Below, one piece after another: positions 5,219 to 7,072 of a stretch of 7,072 nucleotides of DNA. The notes beneath the pieces were generated by a model. That model was not told the origin of the DNA, searched no databases, and saw nothing but the letters and a program-made list of their open reading frames with translations. This DNA is from Acidianus hospitalis (GTDB lineage Archaea > Thermoproteota > Thermoprotei_A > Sulfolobales > Sulfolobaceae): contig JAWDOK010000034.1 of NCBI GenBank assembly GCA_046533895.1, forward strand, positions 1 to 7,072, written 5' to 3'. Every line of letters begins with the position of its first letter. The first letter of the stretch is position 1. The position numbers were made by a program, and so were the translations under genes.

Positions 5219-5740
5219 CTAAGCCAATACCTTTCTACTCAAGGACAGCAAACCTACTATTCCCAGCATTTTTATCACGTCTCCAATTATTGATACATAA
5301 CCGAAATTAACTAGATATAGAGGAAGTCCTGCAGTAAAGATTACAGCGCCCCAGAAGAATAATGATGAGAATATCTTGTTTATCTTATTTGCTGTCAAGT
5401 ATATGGAAATTCCGGCTATAGGTTCAAAGGTATATCCTGCAACAATTATTTCAATTCCAATAAACTCTCTAAGAAAAGTTGCTATAATAAGTCCTGCAAG
5501 AGTTATTATAATCGCTAGAATAGCAAAATAGTCCATTATCTTAGGTTTCTCCAACCTTGTTAAATGATAATATGTAAAAGAAGGCAAAGCCAAGCCCCAA
5601 ACGATCCACATGAGAAGCAGAAAAGTCGACGAAAGAGCGTAACTTATTCCTTCAATTTCAAGGTAAATTAGTCCAAAAAATATAATAAGCGATGCAATTA
5701 GGCTAACGTAATTACCTTGCCTCAAGTAACGTGGATTCAT
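5219..5740 (-). CDS. six-helix membrane protein of unknown function
   Basis: From ATG 5740 this encodes 173 residues (176 if the in-frame GTG at 5749 is used). I chose the ATG because a TATA box is centred 26 bases upstream, predicting a leaderless mRNA beginning there. Six hydrophobic stretches fill most of the chain: approximately 12-30, 35-55, 70-89, 94-113, 123-145 and 149-167. They are joined by short polar loops such as TRLEKPK and TANKINK. A Glu between helices 1 and 2 and another within helix 4 stand out. There is no recognisable transport or enzyme motif, and I cannot name the family. It follows malA by under 50 bases on the same strand, but a T-run and its own TATA box lie between them, so co-transcription is not required. 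Its 3' end sits about 28 bases from the end of the convergent structured RNA, so the two transcripts may overlap tail to tail. Confidence 0.7.
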   Translation of the reverse strand: MNPRYLRQGNYVSLIASLIIFFGLIYLEIEGISYALSSTFLLLMWIVWGLALPSFTYYHLTRLEKPKIMDYFAILAIIITLAGLIIATFLREFIGIEIIVAGYTFEPIAGISIYLTANKINKIFSSLFFWGAVIFTAGLPLYLVNFGYVSIIGDVIKMLGIVGLLSLSRKVLA

Positions 5741-5762
5741 ATATTTCACTACGCTTCAAACA

Positions 5763-5770
5763 TAATAAAA
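5763..5770 (-). promoter_or_regulatory. TATA box of the membrane protein gene
   Basis: TTTTATTA on the minus strand is centred about 26 bases upstream of ATG 5740. This decides the start in favour of the ATG over the GTG at 5749. Confidence 0.5.
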
Positions 5771-5775
5771 TTGTG

Positions 5776-5781
5776 AAAAAA
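5776..5781 (-). terminator. oligo-T terminator of malA
   Basis: Six T bases on the minus strand begin six bases after the TAA stop of the alpha-glucosidase gene, a typical archaeal termination signal. Confidence 0.45.
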
Positions 5782-5786
5782 GCATT

Positions 5787-7072
5787 TTAATAAACTAACT
5801 CTACTTTTCTCACCTCTTTATTTATCTTAACCTTACTTAAAGCCCCAAAGTCCTCAGTTTTAACCTCATTATCATCAATTATAACTTTCTCTGCCTTATC
5901 TGTAACTAGTATATTGACGAAGTATGGTTTTGAAAACGTAATAATATTTCCTTTTTTCTCTATTTCAATTTCGCATTTTAACTTACTATTTCCTAAAACT
6001 ATTAAGTCATTCCCATCTAAGTTTACAACAGAATTTTCCCTTATATAGATAGGTATATCTGCGTTAGTTTTAACCCAACCACTCCTCTCTTCTCCCGTTG
6101 AGTATTCGAACCATTTTCCGGGCAAATAAACTACTCTATTTTCTCCAAGTTGTGGAGCATATATCACGTATTTCCCTAGCATGTACTCATCCTCAATTTT
6201 ATAAGTATCCTCATCTTCTGAGAATTCGTAAAATAAAGGTCTAATAATTGGATGACCAGTCTCGTGGGCCTCCTTAGCTAAACAATAGATGTAAGGAAGG
6301 AATTTATACCTAGTATTTATGACATCCCTTACTTTTTCCTTATAATAATAAGGTAAATATATTGGCTCAACATCTATACCGTCTTTAGCCTTATGAGTCC
6401 TGAAAAAAGGAAAGAACATGGCTAGCCTGAACATGTAAAGTAATATTTCGGGAGAGTTTTCAACCTTATTTAACCTTCCTTGAAATCCTCCAATATCTAT
6501 CCCAACATATGGAATGCCAGAAATTGACAAGCCAAGCACAGTCTGAAGTTGTAAGATTAGTTGATCTCTGGCTGAAGTATTATCTCCCGTCCATACGAAA
6601 GCGTATTTTTGTATTCCTGCGTAACCAGACCTAGATAATATGAAGATTTCGTCCTTTCCTACCTTCTTAAATCCTTCAAATGTAGCCATTGCCTCATAAT
6701 AAGGATAAGCGTTCCTCACTTGACTATGAGGGACTTTCTTACCTCTCAAGTAGTGAATAACGTTATCAGGAAAAGTATAATATATCCTATCGTCCCTTAA
6801 TTCTATAGGAGTAGATCCTAAAACTTCCCTAATCTGAAAAACTTTAGTAAAATCCGTTGGTTCGTTCATGTCCAGCCAAATGCCGTCAACTCCTTGGGAA
6901 AGCCATTTTGAAATAAGCTCACTCCACCAATCCCTCGTTTCCTCCCTAAAGAAGTCCGGGTAAACAGAATTACCGGGCCAAAGCTTACCAACAAACAAAT
7001 CACCCTTATCTGTCTCACAATACTTACCCAAACCGGAAATAAAAACTTCGTAGTTCTGATCAACCCTAACAC
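5787..7072 (-). CDS. malA: alpha-glucosidase, GH31 (partial, 5' end outside window)
   Basis: Glycoside hydrolase family 31 enzymes release alpha-glucose from maltose, maltooligosaccharides and starch ends with retention. In Sulfolobales MalA is a cytoplasmic homo-oligomer of about 690 residues. The 428 codons here are the C-terminal 60% or so. The frame is open to the right edge (VRVDQNYEVFISGLGKYCE), so an apparent TTG start at 7031 is not the true start. GIWLDMNEP holds the nucleophile Asp (codon 6872-6870) and FVWTGDNTSARDQL the acid/base Asp (codon 6584-6582). They are 96 residues apart, as between Asp320 and Asp416 of S. solfataricus MalA, so about 252 residues are missing. FFRTHKAKDG and the ISGIPYVGIDIGGF strand complete the barrel, and the beta-rich C-terminal domains follow (about the last 150 residues). 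The stop is TAA at 5789-5787. All catalytic residues seen are intact, so the enzyme should be active. Confidence 0.93.
   Translation of the reverse strand, partial: VRVDQNYEVFISGLGKYCETDKGDLFVGKLWPGNSVYPDFFREETRDWWSELISKWLSQGVDGIWLDMNEPTDFTKVFQIREVLGSTPIELRDDRIYYTFPDNVIHYLRGKKVPHSQVRNAYPYYEAMATFEGFKKVGKDEIFILSRSGYAGIQKYAFVWTGDNTSARDQLILQLQTVLGLSISGIPYVGIDIGGFQGRLNKVENSPEILLYMFRLAMFFPFFRTHKAKDGIDVEPIYLPYYYKEKVRDVINTRYKFLPYIYCLAKEAHETGHPIIRPLFYEFSEDEDTYKIEDEYMLGKYVIYAPQLGENRVVYLPGKWFEYSTGEERSGWVKTNADIPIYIRENSVVNLDGNDLIVLGNSKLKCEIEIEKKGNIITFSKPYFVNILVTDKAEKVIIDDNEVKTEDFGALSKVKINKEVRKVELVY

Noticed and set aside
4916..5310. Frames of 62 codons (leftward) and 86 codons (rightward) in the GC-rich region
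   Set aside because: They are full of Pro, Ser, Gly and Arg as expected from structured GC-rich RNA. The rightward one runs across the convergent gene end.
5787..7031. malA starting at TTG 7031 as a complete 414-residue protein
   Set aside because: The frame stays open upstream with conserved residues. Catalytic Asp spacing relative to MalA places about 266 residues before this point.
6866..7072. 68-codon leftward frame at the right edge
   Set aside because: It is out of frame with malA, whose frame continues with clear MalA-like residues to the edge.
1..7072. CRISPR arrays, tRNA or rRNA genes
   Set aside because: No regularly spaced repeat series and no cloverleaf or rRNA-like sequence was seen on either strand.

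Overview
The window is AT-rich archaeal DNA that looks like a member of the Sulfolobales. The best evidence is the right-hand gene, an alpha-glucosidase whose motifs and motif spacing match Saccharolobus solfataricus MalA. Support also comes from TATA boxes centred about 26 bases upstream of start codons (leaderless mRNAs), oligo-T runs after stop codons, and codon use rich in A/T and AGG/AGA.

From left to right: (1) bases 1-98 hold the last 31 codons of a rightward gene, a C-terminal membrane anchor. (2) Bases 155-631 hold a universal stress protein gene broken by a local inversion: the N-terminal half reads leftward and the C-terminal half reads rightward. Flipping about 217 bp back restores a normal 139-residue protein. 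(3) Bases 720-3446 hold two intact leftward transporter genes, an MFS sugar/metabolite-type carrier and a divergent NRAMP-family metal transporter. Two identical 17-bp dyad sequences spaced 21 bp apart sit on the NRAMP start. (4) Bases 3447-4850 are a poorly conserved stretch with a multiply frameshifted leftward pseudogene and two short leftward ORFs of unknown nature, one of them GC-shifted. (5) Bases 4865-5190 are strikingly GC-rich and highly structured. A strong rightward TATA box precedes about 246 bases of foldable sequence. Its 3' end resembles the right end of IS200/IS605-type tnpB elements, so it may be an omega-RNA (reRNA) with no tnpB gene beside it. (6) Bases 5219-5740 encode a six-helix membrane protein of unknown function, and bases 5787-7072 encode the C-terminal 60% or so of the MalA-like alpha-glucosidase, which runs off the right edge.

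The intact genes look individually transcribed, because each has its own TATA box and most are followed by T-runs. MalA and the MFS carrier could both serve sugar use, but they are not in one operon and the MFS substrate cannot be read from the sequence. The sections with most novelty are the tnpB-less structured RNA, the intragenic inversion in the stress-protein gene, and the twin dyads at the metal-transporter start.
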